Shown here one piece after another: positions 7,614-16,809 of a stretch of DNA of 64,000 nt (positions are counted from its first letter, which is position 1; every line of letters begins with the position of its first letter). The notes beneath the pieces were generated by a model. That model saw only the letters and a list, made by a program, of their open reading frames with translations. It searched no databases and was not told where the DNA came from. The translations under genes and the position numbers were made by a program. The DNA lies in NCBI RefSeq assembly GCF_003149085.1, contig NZ_QGDT01000013.1, positions 62,001-126,000 on the forward strand, read 5' to 3'. This DNA is from Dyadobacter jejuensis (GTDB taxonomy: Bacteria > Bacteroidota > Bacteroidia > Cytophagales > Spirosomataceae).

Positions 7614-8492
7614 TTGAAAAATATTCTCGTTGGTTTGTTGTTTTCTGCGCTTTGGGCCTCGGCTTCCGTTGCCACCAAGTTGGGGGTAGCTATGGCTCCA
7701 CCGCTGGTACTGGCCAACCTCCGGTTTTTTCTGGCTGGATTCGTGTTGCTTGGGTATGCATGGCTATTTCCTAGAAAAATGATCCTTCGTTTTCCAACTC
7801 GGAAAGAATTGACACGGCTCATGCTTTTTGGCTTTCTGAATACAACGTTATATCTGGGCCTTTATGTGTATGCCATGAAATATACAGCTGCCGGTATTGG
7901 TAGCTTGGCAGTGTCTACCAACCCATTGATTATGGTGTTGCTTACCGCCTTTTGGTTAAAAAAGCCTGTGCGTTCGATGGACGCTTTTGCCATCATTTTT
8001 GGAATGGCAGGGATTTTAATCGCCACTTATCCGCTGCTCCAACAGGGGCTTACCGACCCGCTGGGGGTTGGGCTACTCCTTGCCAGTATGCTGTCGGTAT
8101 CGGTGGCTAGCGTTTACTACAGCACCCTACCCTGGCAAATGCCCAATATTCTTATTAATGGGTGGCAGGTATTATTAGGGGGCATTTTTCTGTTGCCCAT
8201 CACGCTGGCTGTTGGTGGGATGGAGAGCATCCAATGGAATTTACAATTAGTTACCTCCGTTCTGTGGCTGAGTTTGGCGGTCTCCGTGGTCGGTCTGATC
8301 TGCTGGTTTTACCTACTCCGGCAGGATGCCGTGAGGGCTTCCATGTGGCTATTCTTATGTCCCGTTTTTGGTTTTGTATATGCCTGGTGGATCGTCGACG
8401 AGCCCATTACGTTGTATACGTATATTGGTACTCTATTGGTAGCCATTGGCCTTTATTTGGGGCAAGGTGCCCGATTCCGTCGCCGAGGGTAG
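7614..8492 (+). CDS. EamA/DMT-family transporter
   Basis: 292-residue inner-membrane protein of the drug/metabolite transporter superfamily: ten hydrophobic segments in two five-helix EamA repeats, with the typical opening LFSALWASASVATKL and a second repeat starting near residue 150. The substrate cannot be told; relatives export amino acids, metabolites or drugs. The start is a TTG: no ATG is in frame between the promoter at 7587-7594 and the first membrane helix, and the next ATG (residue 26) would remove that helix. Divergent from the OmpA-like gene. Confidence 0.88.
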   Translation: MKNILVGLLFSALWASASVATKLGVAMAPPLVLANLRFFLAGFVLLGYAWLFPRKMILRFPTRKELTRLMLFGFLNTTLYLGLYVYAMKYTAAGIGSLAVSTNPLIMVLLTAFWLKKPVRSMDAFAIIFGMAGILIATYPLLQQGLTDPLGVGLLLASMLSVSVASVYYSTLPWQMPNILINGWQVLLGGIFLLPITLAVGGMESIQWNLQLVTSVLWLSLAVSVVGLICWFYLLRQDAVRASMWLFLCPVFGFVYAWWIVDEPITLYTYIGTLLVAIGLYLGQGARFRRRG

Positions 8493-8501
8493 TCATCAAA
8501 A

Positions 8502-8532
8502 GGCCCATTCCCTTTGGTGAAAGGAACGGGCC
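8502..8532. terminator. Bidirectional hairpin between convergent genes
   Basis: GGCCC-a-TTCC pairs with GGAA-c-GGGCC across 8502-8532, between the DMT transporter and the PhzF-like gene. The minus-strand side is followed by TTTT, favouring termination of the leftward gene. Confidence 0.6.
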
Positions 8533-8554
8533 TGCAAAGTCTTATTAATCTCTA

Positions 8555-9349
8555 TTAGGGATTATTTATTTCTATTTCCCCTTTTAAATAAAGGATCGCT
8601 TCTCCCGAAATTTTTACACGATCGCCCGCTAGTTCGCAGTGAAGCTCGCCCCCTCGTTGAGAAAGTTGACGGGCCAGCATGGTCGTTTTCGACAATACAT
8701 TAGCCCAATAAGGGACCAAGGTCGTATGGGCCGAGCCCGTTACAGGGTCCTCATCGATACCCGATTGAGGAGCAAAGAAGCGCGACACAAAGTCCACATC
8801 ATCGCCTGGAGCCGTTACGATCACCCCACGGGTAGGAATAGTAGATAATACAATAATGTCCAACTCTAAGTCCCGCACTTCGGATTCATCTTTGAGGAGG
8901 ACCAAATAATCAAATTTGCCTTTGTATACTTCTAGTGGGGACGTCGATTTTAGGCATTCTACCAGCGCCGGTGGGGGTACGGCCACTTGGTACTGATCGA
9001 CGGGGAAGTCGAGGGTGAACCACGAGTCCTTCTTAGTGACCACCAAAGGGCCACTCCGTGAGTCGAAGGTGATGCTTTCGTGCTGGTAGCCCATGTAATG
9101 GAACAAAACGAAAGCCGCAGCGATGGTGGCATGCCCGCAAAGGTCCACCTCTACAAGTGGAGTAAACCATCGAATATGGTACCCGGCTTCGGTTGGGATT
9201 AAGAATGCCGTTTCTGCCAAGTTGTTTTCTGCGGCTATCTTCAACATTAGTTCATCTGAGAGCCATTCCTGCAAGGGTATTATAGCCGCAGGGTTACCTT
9301 TGAAAATAGTATTCGTAAAGGCGTCTATTTGGTAGAGAGGTAGTTTCAT
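8555..9349 (-). CDS. PhzF-family isomerase-like protein
   Basis: 264-residue member of the PhzF/YddE family (diaminopimelate-epimerase fold), cytosolic. The N-terminus YQIDAFTNTIFKGNPAA and the NNLAETAF segment with the catalytic Glu at about residue 46 are clear, as is the glycine-rich GIDEDPVTGSAHTTL loop near residue 200 that binds the substrate carboxylate. Family members isomerise small metabolites (PhzF itself acts in phenazine synthesis), but no phenazine genes are nearby, so the substrate is unknown. Monocistronic by context. Confidence 0.9.
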   Translation of the reverse strand: MKLPLYQIDAFTNTIFKGNPAAIIPLQEWLSDELMLKIAAENNLAETAFLIPTEAGYHIRWFTPLVEVDLCGHATIAAAFVLFHYMGYQHESITFDSRSGPLVVTKKDSWFTLDFPVDQYQVAVPPPALVECLKSTSPLEVYKGKFDYLVLLKDESEVRDLELDIIVLSTIPTRGVIVTAPGDDVDFVSRFFAPQSGIDEDPVTGSAHTTLVPYWANVLSKTTMLARQLSQRGGELHCELAGDRVKISGEAILYLKGEIEINNP

Positions 9350-9485
9350 GAACTGGGTTAATTATGGAATATAAGACCCAAGGTATTAAAAAAAACACCT
9401 ACTTATATGATTTGTTTTAGGAAAATCAAAATTTTTGCTCAAATAATACCACGCTTAGGGCCTGAAATTAATAGACAGTGCTAGT

Positions 9486-11039
9486 TTAATTCTTTTTGTT
9501 TTTCATGCGTAGGTATACCCCATTAGTCCATCCAAATCCCTCCTGAATCTCATACTCCCCATTGGTTGCTACCATATTGGTGTCGGAAACGTTGTACTTT
9601 TCAAGCATTTTTCCAGAGAAATTGAATTCCTTTTCGAGAATTTCTAACCACTCAGCCCTAAGGGTATTGGCGGTATGGTGAAAGTTGTAATTTCGGAGTC
9701 CTTTATAGGCCACCCACTGCAAGGGAGCCCAGCCGTTGGGTGCATCCCATTGCTGGCCCGACCGTACTGTCGTAGTCAGTAGCCCGCCCGACTTTAAGAA
9801 ATTCAGTCGTATATAAGACCTTACGAAGTGGGATTGGGTTTTGGAGGCCAGCTTAAAGAATAGGGGGAATGCACCGGCCAAGTTGATGGAGTGGGTGCTG
9901 TTTTTTTGTTTGAAATCGTAATCCATAAAGAAGTTCTTCTCTTCATTCCACAAGTAGTGGCGTATGGCCTTTTTCCTTTTGATGGCTTTGGCCTCATAGA
10001 TTTTCTGAAGCGAAAATTTATCCTTAAGCCTATAAGCCTCCGCAAGGGTGAGCTCCAGCAGGTACAATAGGCAGTTGAGGTCTATAGGGATAATATCGGT
10101 CGTTTTAATGCTAGCAAACTCATTTTCGTCTTCAAACCACCGGCTACTAAAGTCCCACCCCGACTCAGCTGCGGCCCGAATGTGGCGGTACAATTCGGCG
10201 GGAGGGGTACCAAATAGTTTGTGGGCCCGTTCTGCCAGTTCCTCGTCCTCACGAAAAGCTTCGGGCCGAGGGGTGCATTTGTCGTCCCAGTAGCGGTTCA
10301 GAACCTGGCCATTGGGCAGATATACCAACCTGCGGTGGGCAGTATAGGGTTCGGGTTCGGACTGTCCCGGGTCCATCCAATAGTCATATTCCTTTTGCAA
10401 TTGAGGAAGGTATTTCTTTAAAACCTTCTTCCCTTCCATTTCACTAAAAAGGTTGACCATTAAGGCAAAAAATGGGGGTTGAGAACGGCTGAGGTAATAA
10501 GTGCGGTTGGCTGTAGGGACAAAGCCAAAGTTATTGATCAAGTAGGCAAAGTTATTGACCATATTCTCAATAAGCTCATTACGCCCACTTTCACGAAGCC
10601 CCAGCATGGTAAAATAACTGTCCCAATAATAGATTTCTCTAAACCGCCCCCCAGGCACCACATACGGGAACGGGAGTGAAATGAGGGAGCCACCCTGCTC
10701 AAGGTCTTCTGGCTGACGTATCAGGACGGGCCAAAGTTGATGAATATGCGTTTGGGCGTCCAGCCCAGGTTCGGGGCGAAAGTCCGATTTTATTTCTTTA
10801 GGGATACGAAAGTTTTCTGAAACGAATTGCTTGAGGTCAAAGGTCTCTGATTCTTTTTCAATATGGTATTTTTCTATTATGAACATGGGATCCCATAGCG
10901 GGATGCAGTCAACAAAAGTCTTACAGTCCTCAAATATATGATTACGCTGAATATCTTCGAAAAGCACCCCATACAAGTCTTCAGGAGATACGTAGGCTTG
11001 TAGAAAGGTGTGTGAAACAGGGGAAAATCCGTACGGCAT
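9486..11039 (-). CDS. Cytosolic trehalase (GH37)
   Basis: Hydrolyses alpha,alpha-trehalose to two glucose molecules. The 517 residues carry both trehalase signatures: PGGRFREIYYWDSYF at about residue 129 and QWDAPNGWAP near 430. The ESGWDFSSRW segment (catalytic Asp) and MLEKYNV near the end (catalytic Glu region) are present, followed by the glycine-rich EGFGWTNG. No signal peptide is visible, so it resembles TreF rather than periplasmic TreA. No trehalose synthesis or uptake gene lies in the window. It is followed by nothing in the same direction until PhzF; M28 peptidase lies 85 bp upstream. Confidence 0.93.
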   Translation of the reverse strand: MPYGFSPVSHTFLQAYVSPEDLYGVLFEDIQRNHIFEDCKTFVDCIPLWDPMFIIEKYHIEKESETFDLKQFVSENFRIPKEIKSDFRPEPGLDAQTHIHQLWPVLIRQPEDLEQGGSLISLPFPYVVPGGRFREIYYWDSYFTMLGLRESGRNELIENMVNNFAYLINNFGFVPTANRTYYLSRSQPPFFALMVNLFSEMEGKKVLKKYLPQLQKEYDYWMDPGQSEPEPYTAHRRLVYLPNGQVLNRYWDDKCTPRPEAFREDEELAERAHKLFGTPPAELYRHIRAAAESGWDFSSRWFEDENEFASIKTTDIIPIDLNCLLYLLELTLAEAYRLKDKFSLQKIYEAKAIKRKKAIRHYLWNEEKNFFMDYDFKQKNSTHSINLAGAFPLFFKLASKTQSHFVRSYIRLNFLKSGGLLTTTVRSGQQWDAPNGWAPLQWVAYKGLRNYNFHHTANTLRAEWLEILEKEFNFSGKMLEKYNVSDTNMVATNGEYEIQEGFGWTNGVYLRMKNKKN

Positions 11040-11124
11040 AATGACTATTAAAAAGGGGTTATGATCATTTATTTTGGGGCCAACTTTTGATGGGCTGCTG
11101 CAATGGGAAGAGTTGAGGGGGAGC

Positions 11125-12063
11125 TTATTTTACCTCTGAAAACTCTAGCTTAGGTATATCGAATGATTTTTCTATAAGTTGGATCTGAATTTTAAGGATT
11201 TCTTCGGCCGCTTTAGCATCTATTTTATCGCTGTCGTCGGTAGGCTTATGATAGTCATCGTGGCCGCCCGTGTGAAAAAATAATACGGGGATTTGTTTGG
11301 CATAGAATGACCCGTGGTCGGACCCTCCACTTCCCGCCTTGTCGGTAAAGAAGCGAACGCCTCCCGAAACGCCTTCGAAAATTTGAGGCCAACTGGGGCT
11401 TGTCCCGTAGCCTCCTATTCCTACGCCTCTGGTAGGATTGTAACGACCGATCATGTCCATATTGGTCATAAAATTGATATTGGCGAGTGGTAGGGTAGGG
11501 TTAGCTACAAAATGTCGGGAGCCAAGAAGGCCCAGCTCTTCGGCACCAAAGCCAATAAATAAAAAATTATAAGGCTCTTTAACGTCGTTGCTGGAAAAAT
11601 ACCTTGCCAATTCTAACATTCCAGCTACACCGGAAGCATTATCGTCGGCTCCATTATGGATTTTTCCTTCGGGATTTTCCTCCTTGCTACTCCCTTGGCG
11701 TCCTTCTCCCAAATGGTCGAAATGGGCTCCAATGACGATCGTGTGGGCGGCTCCGTTATCGAGAAACCCGATTATATTTTTGGTCGGGCGCAGGCTGTCC
11801 TTTACGACGACTCTTCTTACCTTTGCCGTGAAGGGTTGTTGGTAACCTTTTGTTCCCAAAGGAGTTAAGTGGTATTTCTTAAATTGTTTGGCAACGTATT
11901 TGGCCGCTTTTTCATTCTGTTTACTACCGGTGCCACGCCCCTTCATAGCATCGGAGGCTAGGAATTCGATATGATGGCTAATATTGGCGGCCGTCGGGGT
12001 ATAATCTTGTGCCGAAACGGTAACAGACCATAGTATAGCGGCCAAGAGGTAAGCAAGTTTCAT
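11125..12063 (-). CDS. Exported M28-family zinc aminopeptidase
   Basis: 312 residues with a signal peptide (hydrophobic residues 4-17, cleavage near VSA). Di-zinc aminopeptidase of family M28, acting in the periplasm or outside. Metal-binding and catalytic motifs appear in order: GAHFDHLG (His), NGADDNASGV (bridging Asp), GAEELGLLGS (catalytic Glu and ligand Glu), NMDMIGR (Asp) and HDDYHKPTDD (His). It removes N-terminal residues from peptides; specificity is unknown. The start ATG directly precedes the signal peptide. Confidence 0.94.
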   Translation of the reverse strand: MKLAYLLAAILWSVTVSAQDYTPTAANISHHIEFLASDAMKGRGTGSKQNEKAAKYVAKQFKKYHLTPLGTKGYQQPFTAKVRRVVVKDSLRPTKNIIGFLDNGAAHTIVIGAHFDHLGEGRQGSSKEENPEGKIHNGADDNASGVAGMLELARYFSSNDVKEPYNFLFIGFGAEELGLLGSRHFVANPTLPLANINFMTNMDMIGRYNPTRGVGIGGYGTSPSWPQIFEGVSGGVRFFTDKAGSGGSDHGSFYAKQIPVLFFHTGGHDDYHKPTDDSDKIDAKAAEEILKIQIQLIEKSFDIPKLEFSEVK

Positions 12064-12320
12064 TCGATAAAATTAAAAATTAAAAAAAGGCAATATAAAG
12101 GCTGTAGAACTAGTACCCAAATGCAAAAAAAATATATTTCGTATTTGTTTTGCCGATAGGCTTCGCTACTCGAGCCATAGGGCCAGGTATTATGTCATAC
12201 CTACAACAAAGGTATTAAAGGAATGGCTCCATCTGCTTGGGTTAATGCCGGCGACGACCAGGGAGCAGTCCTTGTAGAGGGGGGCAATGCCTTTCAGGTT
12301 TTATTAGGGAAGGTCCTTAA

Positions 12321-12351
12321 AAGGAGCCTTCAAAAATGGAGAAGGCCCCTT
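12321..12351 (-). terminator. Terminator after the GH3 fusion gene
   Basis: AAGGAGCCTTC (12321-12331) pairs with GAAGGCCCCTT (12341-12351), 11 bp with one G-U and a 9-nt loop, 6 bp beyond the stop. The minus-strand 3' side continues TTTTAAGG, a short U-tract. Confidence 0.55.
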
Positions 12352-12357
12352 GCCTTA

Positions 12358-15315
12358 TTACTTCATTAATTCCTGATATATCACATCCATGATCCCAGTA
12401 CGGATATTGAGTTGTGATATTTGGTTATTATCTCTGGTGGGGTATACCCGGTTAGAGAGGAAAACATAGTTGAGTTTCCAGGCGGGGTCGGCCCAGGTCA
12501 TAATACCCGTGTACCCCGTATGTCCATAGCTACTCGGACTGGCATAGCGTGGGGCATTGGCCGTATAAATGAAGTTCGGCTTGTCAAATCCTATTCCTCG
12601 GCGGTTGCCAATCTCGGGGTATTGGTAGCGTGTAAATTCCAATAGAGCGTCCTTACTCAATAGCTGCTTGCCGCCATAATATCCTTCCTGAAGGTACATT
12701 TGCCAAACTTTCATTACGTCGTTGGCCGACCCGAAAAGCCCTGCATGGCCACTAACTCCTCCCATCATGGCTGCAGCTTCATCGTGCACCTGGCCGTGTA
12801 GTTGCGTCATGCGGAAGAAGGTGTCTTTTTCGGTAGGTACGATGCGGTCAAGCGTATAGAAACGGGTGGGGTTAAAGGTTAAAGTATTGGCCCCTAACTT
12901 ACTATAATAGTTTTTCTTGATATAACTTTCAAAGTCTACTCCCGTAAGGTTTTTTACAACTTTTGGGTAAAGCAAAAAGGAGAGGTCGCTGTATACATAT
13001 CCTTGATCGGCTTTCACCGGAGAGTCTCTGATTCCTTGATAGAGCACATCTATATAGTTTTTGCGTATAAATAGGCTGTCTCCAACCACCGAAGTGGGGT
13101 AATTGGCACTTCTGGTAGTACTAAATATACCTTTTTTGAAGCTTCCATCAGGATTTTGTGATTCTTGCCAAAACTTGATATAGGATTTCAACCCTGCACT
13201 ATGCGTCAGCACCTTTCTCCATACCAGGTCGGCCTTATTCGATTTTTTTAGTTCTGGAAGATAGTCCTTCATGGTCTTGTCCAGATCAAATTTTTTCTGA
13301 TCCCATAGGCTCATCAAAGCGAGGGTGGAGGCGGTGATTTTAGTCACCGAGGCCAAGTCGTAAAGATCGGTGACTTTTACTTCCTGGGAGCCTTCATAAG
13401 TATGTTTGCCATAGGCTTTCCTAAAAAACACCTTTCCATCCTTGGCCAGCTGAACCACACAGCCCGGGGTGGCGTGTTCACGGAGCGCCAGGTTAGCGAT
13501 AGAGTCAATTTTATATCCGATAATTTTGGAATCGAGGCCTATTTCTTCTGGAATCGTATACTTGAGTCGACCAATAGCCGGTGTGTGGATGCCTGCTCCG
13601 TACAGGTAGTCCTTGTTGACGGTGACGGGCAGCTTCCCTTCGGCGGGTATAGCACCAAACACCAATTGGGCTGAAAGGTCTTGGGTGAATTCGGTGAGCT
13701 GGTAAGCCATAATCAATGCCTTGGCCTTCTTAATATTACTCAGGTTATTAAGGGCATAGGGGTTGCCAAAAACGGTTACTATTGCCTTGTCGGTATCGAT
13801 AAGTTCGGTAAGAAAGCCATCCATGCCAGTGGTAAGTCCGTAGGTGTTTCGTGGAGAGATACTGGGCAAATGTACCCCTACTACCAATAGGTTATACGCT
13901 GCCAGATGCTTTTTAATATCCGTTAGTTGAGCCTTGGTAGGGTTGGTAGGTACGTAAAAGTGGTCAACGGTGGTATAGAGCCCCAGGGTGTTTTGGAAGG
14001 TGCTTACCGTATCGACCCCTATAGAAATGGAGGCGATTTTGAGGGTGTCGAGTTCGCGGAGCGGAAGTAGATCACCCGTGTTATTGAGAACGGTTAAGGC
14101 TTTTTCGGTCATCAACCGATTGGTTAGTTCTGCCTGTTTAGGGTTAAGATCTTCATATAAGTGATCTAATTTTACGGGTTTCAGCTTGTTAAGTCCTGCC
14201 CAGGCTTTGGCTTCGAGTACCTTGCGACAGCGAAAATCTATTTCTGCTTGAGATATTTTTCCTGCGGCGATGCTTTTTTTTATTTCTTGGATCGACTTGG
14301 CAACATCTTCTGTAAATTCTAGTACGTCCATACCAGCTTCCAGCCCCATGGCGTCGGCCTTCCCGTCAGGGAAATATTTGGTAACTCCTTTCATATTCAT
14401 GGCATCGGAGTAGATCATCCCCTCAAATCCCAACTGGAACTTCAACAAGTCGCTTACAATGGGCTTGGAGAGCGTCGAAGGTAGGTTGGGGGTAGGTTCT
14501 AGCGCCGGAATAGCCAAGTGGGCGACCATCATGCCACTCAGTCCATTATTAATTAAGACCTTGAAAGGGAATAGTTCCAGGGAGTCTAAGCGGGACTTGG
14601 AGTGGCCAATCAGCGGCAAGTCATAATGAGAATCAACGCCGGTATCGCCGTGGCCTGGGAAATGCTTGGCACTGGTGAGTAGGCCATGGTCCTGCATGCC
14701 CTGCATATAGGCCAGGGCCTTTTCTGCGACTTTATATTTGTTTTCCCCGAAGGACCTGAAGCTGATTACGGGATTTTTAGGATTGTTATTAATATCGGCT
14801 ACTGGGGCAAAGTTGATATGTACCCCTAGTCGCTTAGCTTGTTGAGCAAGCTGGCCACCCATATCATAGATCAGGTCATTATGTCCCTGAATAGCCCCCA
14901 GGGTCATTTGGTAGGGGTACCGTACAGTGCTGTCGATGCGCATGGCCAGTCCAAACTCCGCATCCATAGCAATAAGCAGAGGGACCTTCGAAATAGATTG
15001 GAAGTGGTTGGTTAGCTTGGCTTGTGGGACAGGCCCCCCTTGGAAAAATACGATTCCGCCTACTTTGTTTTCTCGAATCAGTTTCTCTACTTGAGCAGGG
15101 TGACTGCTGCTACCAATCATCGATCGGCTGGGATCGGAAACGGCTGCCACCATAATCAACTGAGCAATGCGCTCGTCGGGGGAAAGACTATTGAAAACGG
15201 AGTCCACCCAGGCGCTATGTTGCCTAAGAAACGGAGGTGGGGTGGAGATTTGAGCACTGGCAGTCCCCATTAGGGTGGTCAACGCCCAAATGCTCAGGAA
15301 TAAGATTCTTTTCAT
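12358..15315 (-). CDS. GH3 (NagZ-like) glycosidase fused to a serine beta-lactamase-like domain
   Basis: 985-residue exported two-domain enzyme. After a signal peptide (to about residue 22) comes a GH3 domain with KHFPGHGDTGVDSHYDLP (NagZ catalytic His loop) and IYSDAMNMKGV holding the candidate nucleophile Asp, then a GH3 C-terminal domain (about 400-600). From about residue 620 follows a class C beta-lactamase/PBP fold with the serine motif SVTK, Tyr motif YSD and a late GHTGYTG triad motif. This architecture is common in Bacteroidota and suggests N-acetylglucosaminidase plus esterase or peptidase activity on peptidoglycan fragments or other glycans. The second Tyr motif is YSD rather than YxN. 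Confidence 0.92.
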   Translation of the reverse strand: MKRILFLSIWALTTLMGTASAQISTPPPFLRQHSAWVDSVFNSLSPDERIAQLIMVAAVSDPSRSMIGSSSHPAQVEKLIRENKVGGIVFFQGGPVPQAKLTNHFQSISKVPLLIAMDAEFGLAMRIDSTVRYPYQMTLGAIQGHNDLIYDMGGQLAQQAKRLGVHINFAPVADINNNPKNPVISFRSFGENKYKVAEKALAYMQGMQDHGLLTSAKHFPGHGDTGVDSHYDLPLIGHSKSRLDSLELFPFKVLINNGLSGMMVAHLAIPALEPTPNLPSTLSKPIVSDLLKFQLGFEGMIYSDAMNMKGVTKYFPDGKADAMGLEAGMDVLEFTEDVAKSIQEIKKSIAAGKISQAEIDFRCRKVLEAKAWAGLNKLKPVKLDHLYEDLNPKQAELTNRLMTEKALTVLNNTGDLLPLRELDTLKIASISIGVDTVSTFQNTLGLYTTVDHFYVPTNPTKAQLTDIKKHLAAYNLLVVGVHLPSISPRNTYGLTTGMDGFLTELIDTDKAIVTVFGNPYALNNLSNIKKAKALIMAYQLTEFTQDLSAQLVFGAIPAEGKLPVTVNKDYLYGAGIHTPAIGRLKYTIPEEIGLDSKIIGYKIDSIANLALREHATPGCVVQLAKDGKVFFRKAYGKHTYEGSQEVKVTDLYDLASVTKITASTLALMSLWDQKKFDLDKTMKDYLPELKKSNKADLVWRKVLTHSAGLKSYIKFWQESQNPDGSFKKGIFSTTRSANYPTSVVGDSLFIRKNYIDVLYQGIRDSPVKADQGYVYSDLSFLLYPKVVKNLTGVDFESYIKKNYYSKLGANTLTFNPTRFYTLDRIVPTEKDTFFRMTQLHGQVHDEAAAMMGGVSGHAGLFGSANDVMKVWQMYLQEGYYGGKQLLSKDALLEFTRYQYPEIGNRRGIGFDKPNFIYTANAPRYASPSSYGHTGYTGIMTWADPAWKLNYVFLSNRVYPTRDNNQISQLNIRTGIMDVIYQELMK

Positions 15316-15397
15316 GTTAATTTACTATTACGAATATGCTCGCCAAAGTTTGAAAAACAATCTTAGAATAGCAATTAACCACCCAGATATTGGGTGC

Positions 15398-16585
15398 TTA
15401 TTGGAAAATCAAACCCAATATCAATCCCCCTATAATGACGAGATAGGAGGGGGTTTTGGTGAAATAGAGGATCATCAGGGTGCCTACAACCGTTAACAGT
15501 GGGAGGGTTTGCGCCGACATAGGTTCGAAAAGGGAAATAGCCGCGGCCAGGGTGAGCCCACAGCTGGTTGCATGAATCCCGGCTAAGGAGGCCCTAATGC
15601 CCCTATATTTCTTTAGTTGGTTCCAAAAGGGGTAGGCAAAGAATATAAAAAAAGTGCCAGGAAGGAATATTCCTGCAGTGCCAACGATCCCTCCCAGGAT
15701 TTGACCCATCACCCCATAGTTTTTCATAGATAAGCTGCCCACATAAGTGGCTATGGAGAATACCGGCCCAGGGACAATCTGCGTGAGGGCCATTCCCGAC
15801 AGAAACTCCTGGTTGGTCAGGTATTTTTTAAATTCTACGAATTCATTAAACAGCATAGGAATCAGCACTTGTCCACCACCAAACACCAAGCTGCCGTTAC
15901 GATAAAAGTTTTCGAAAAGTCGTACCGGTAAGGATTTGGTGACTGACCCTATGATAGCCGCTGTAAGGAGTACCGAGATCCAAAAAATGAGTGGACGCCA
16001 CACGATTTTTATAGGCTCCTTCTCCATTTTTTCTAATTTATTGAAGTTAATCGAGGCGATTACACCTCCCGAAACGATGAGCATAGGGGTCATGTAGGGA
16101 GACGGATATAGGTAGGCTAGCAGTATGGACAGTACCAGTAAAAACCAATCTTGCTGGTTATGAATGACTTTTAGGGCGATTCTATAAGCACCAAAAAGCA
16201 AAAAACTGACGGCCATAGGGCCCACGAAGCGGGTAAAGGATAAGGATATATTATTACGTTCTAAATAGTGGATTCCGATGGCGGCCAGGCTCATAAAGAC
16301 CATGGCCGGTAAGGACCATACCAGCAGGGTAAGGTATGCCAAGGGTTGTCCGCCTATCTTTAACCCTATGGCGGTGATGGTTTGGGTAGAACTGGGTCCT
16401 GGGAGTACTTGGCATAAGGCCTGAAGTTCCAGTAGTTCCTCCTCGGTAAGGTAGCGTCGTTTGTGAACGAGCCTGTCGATCATCAGCATCAAATGCACCT
16501 GTGGCCCTCCAAATGCCGTTACCGACAGCAGGATAATATCCATTAGATAGATCAGATAGCGGAAACGTCGAACGGGAAGGCTCAA
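15398..16585 (-). CDS. chrA: ChrA-family chromate/anion transporter
   Basis: 395-residue inner-membrane protein of the CHR family, long form with two homologous halves. The first half has FGGPQVHLMLM and LCQVLPGPSSTQT; the second has VFGGGQVLIPML and LTQIVPGPVFSIA, the paired family signatures, each with about five hydrophobic helices. Members extrude chromate by proton antiport, but many carry out other anion transport, so chromate is inferred from family only. It is transcribed in the same direction as the GH3 fusion with an 82-bp gap; a regulator is not seen nearby. Confidence 0.9.
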   Translation of the reverse strand: MSLPVRRFRYLIYLMDIILLSVTAFGGPQVHLMLMIDRLVHKRRYLTEEELLELQALCQVLPGPSSTQTITAIGLKIGGQPLAYLTLLVWSLPAMVFMSLAAIGIHYLERNNISLSFTRFVGPMAVSFLLFGAYRIALKVIHNQQDWFLLVLSILLAYLYPSPYMTPMLIVSGGVIASINFNKLEKMEKEPIKIVWRPLIFWISVLLTAAIIGSVTKSLPVRLFENFYRNGSLVFGGGQVLIPMLFNEFVEFKKYLTNQEFLSGMALTQIVPGPVFSIATYVGSLSMKNYGVMGQILGGIVGTAGIFLPGTFFIFFAYPFWNQLKKYRGIRASLAGIHATSCGLTLAAAISLFEPMSAQTLPLLTVVGTLMILYFTKTPSYLVIIGGLILGLIFQ

Positions 16586-16669
16586 TGTAATGGGCTCTTA
16601 AGTGAAAAATCTAGGTGCATGAGTAAAGGCTTCAAACTTTCCAATTTTAATCAAGCAGTGGTAATATAA

Positions 16670-16723
16670 GTAGTATTCATTTCGAATGAGATAAACAAGT
16701 TAATCATTTGAAATGAATACTAC
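16670..16723. repeat. 20-bp near-perfect inverted repeat
   Basis: 16670-16689 pairs with 16704-16723: 14 perfect outer pairs, one G-U, then 5 perfect pairs; the loop is 14 nt. It lies in the 224-bp gap between chrA and the oxygenase gene, about 90 bp after the oxygenase stop. No U-tract on either strand. It could be a 3' stem-loop of the oxygenase mRNA, a protein-binding palindrome or a relic element. Confidence 0.7.
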
Positions 16724-16809
16724 GACATCCATTTAGAACAAAATACAATATTCGGTAATTACACTCGAATATATTATGATTATGCTCAGCTTATGGAGTA
16801 TAGGGAATG

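Noticed and set aside
16670-16723. Insertion sequence end
   Set aside because: No transposase ORF or flanking direct repeats are visible in the 224-bp gap.
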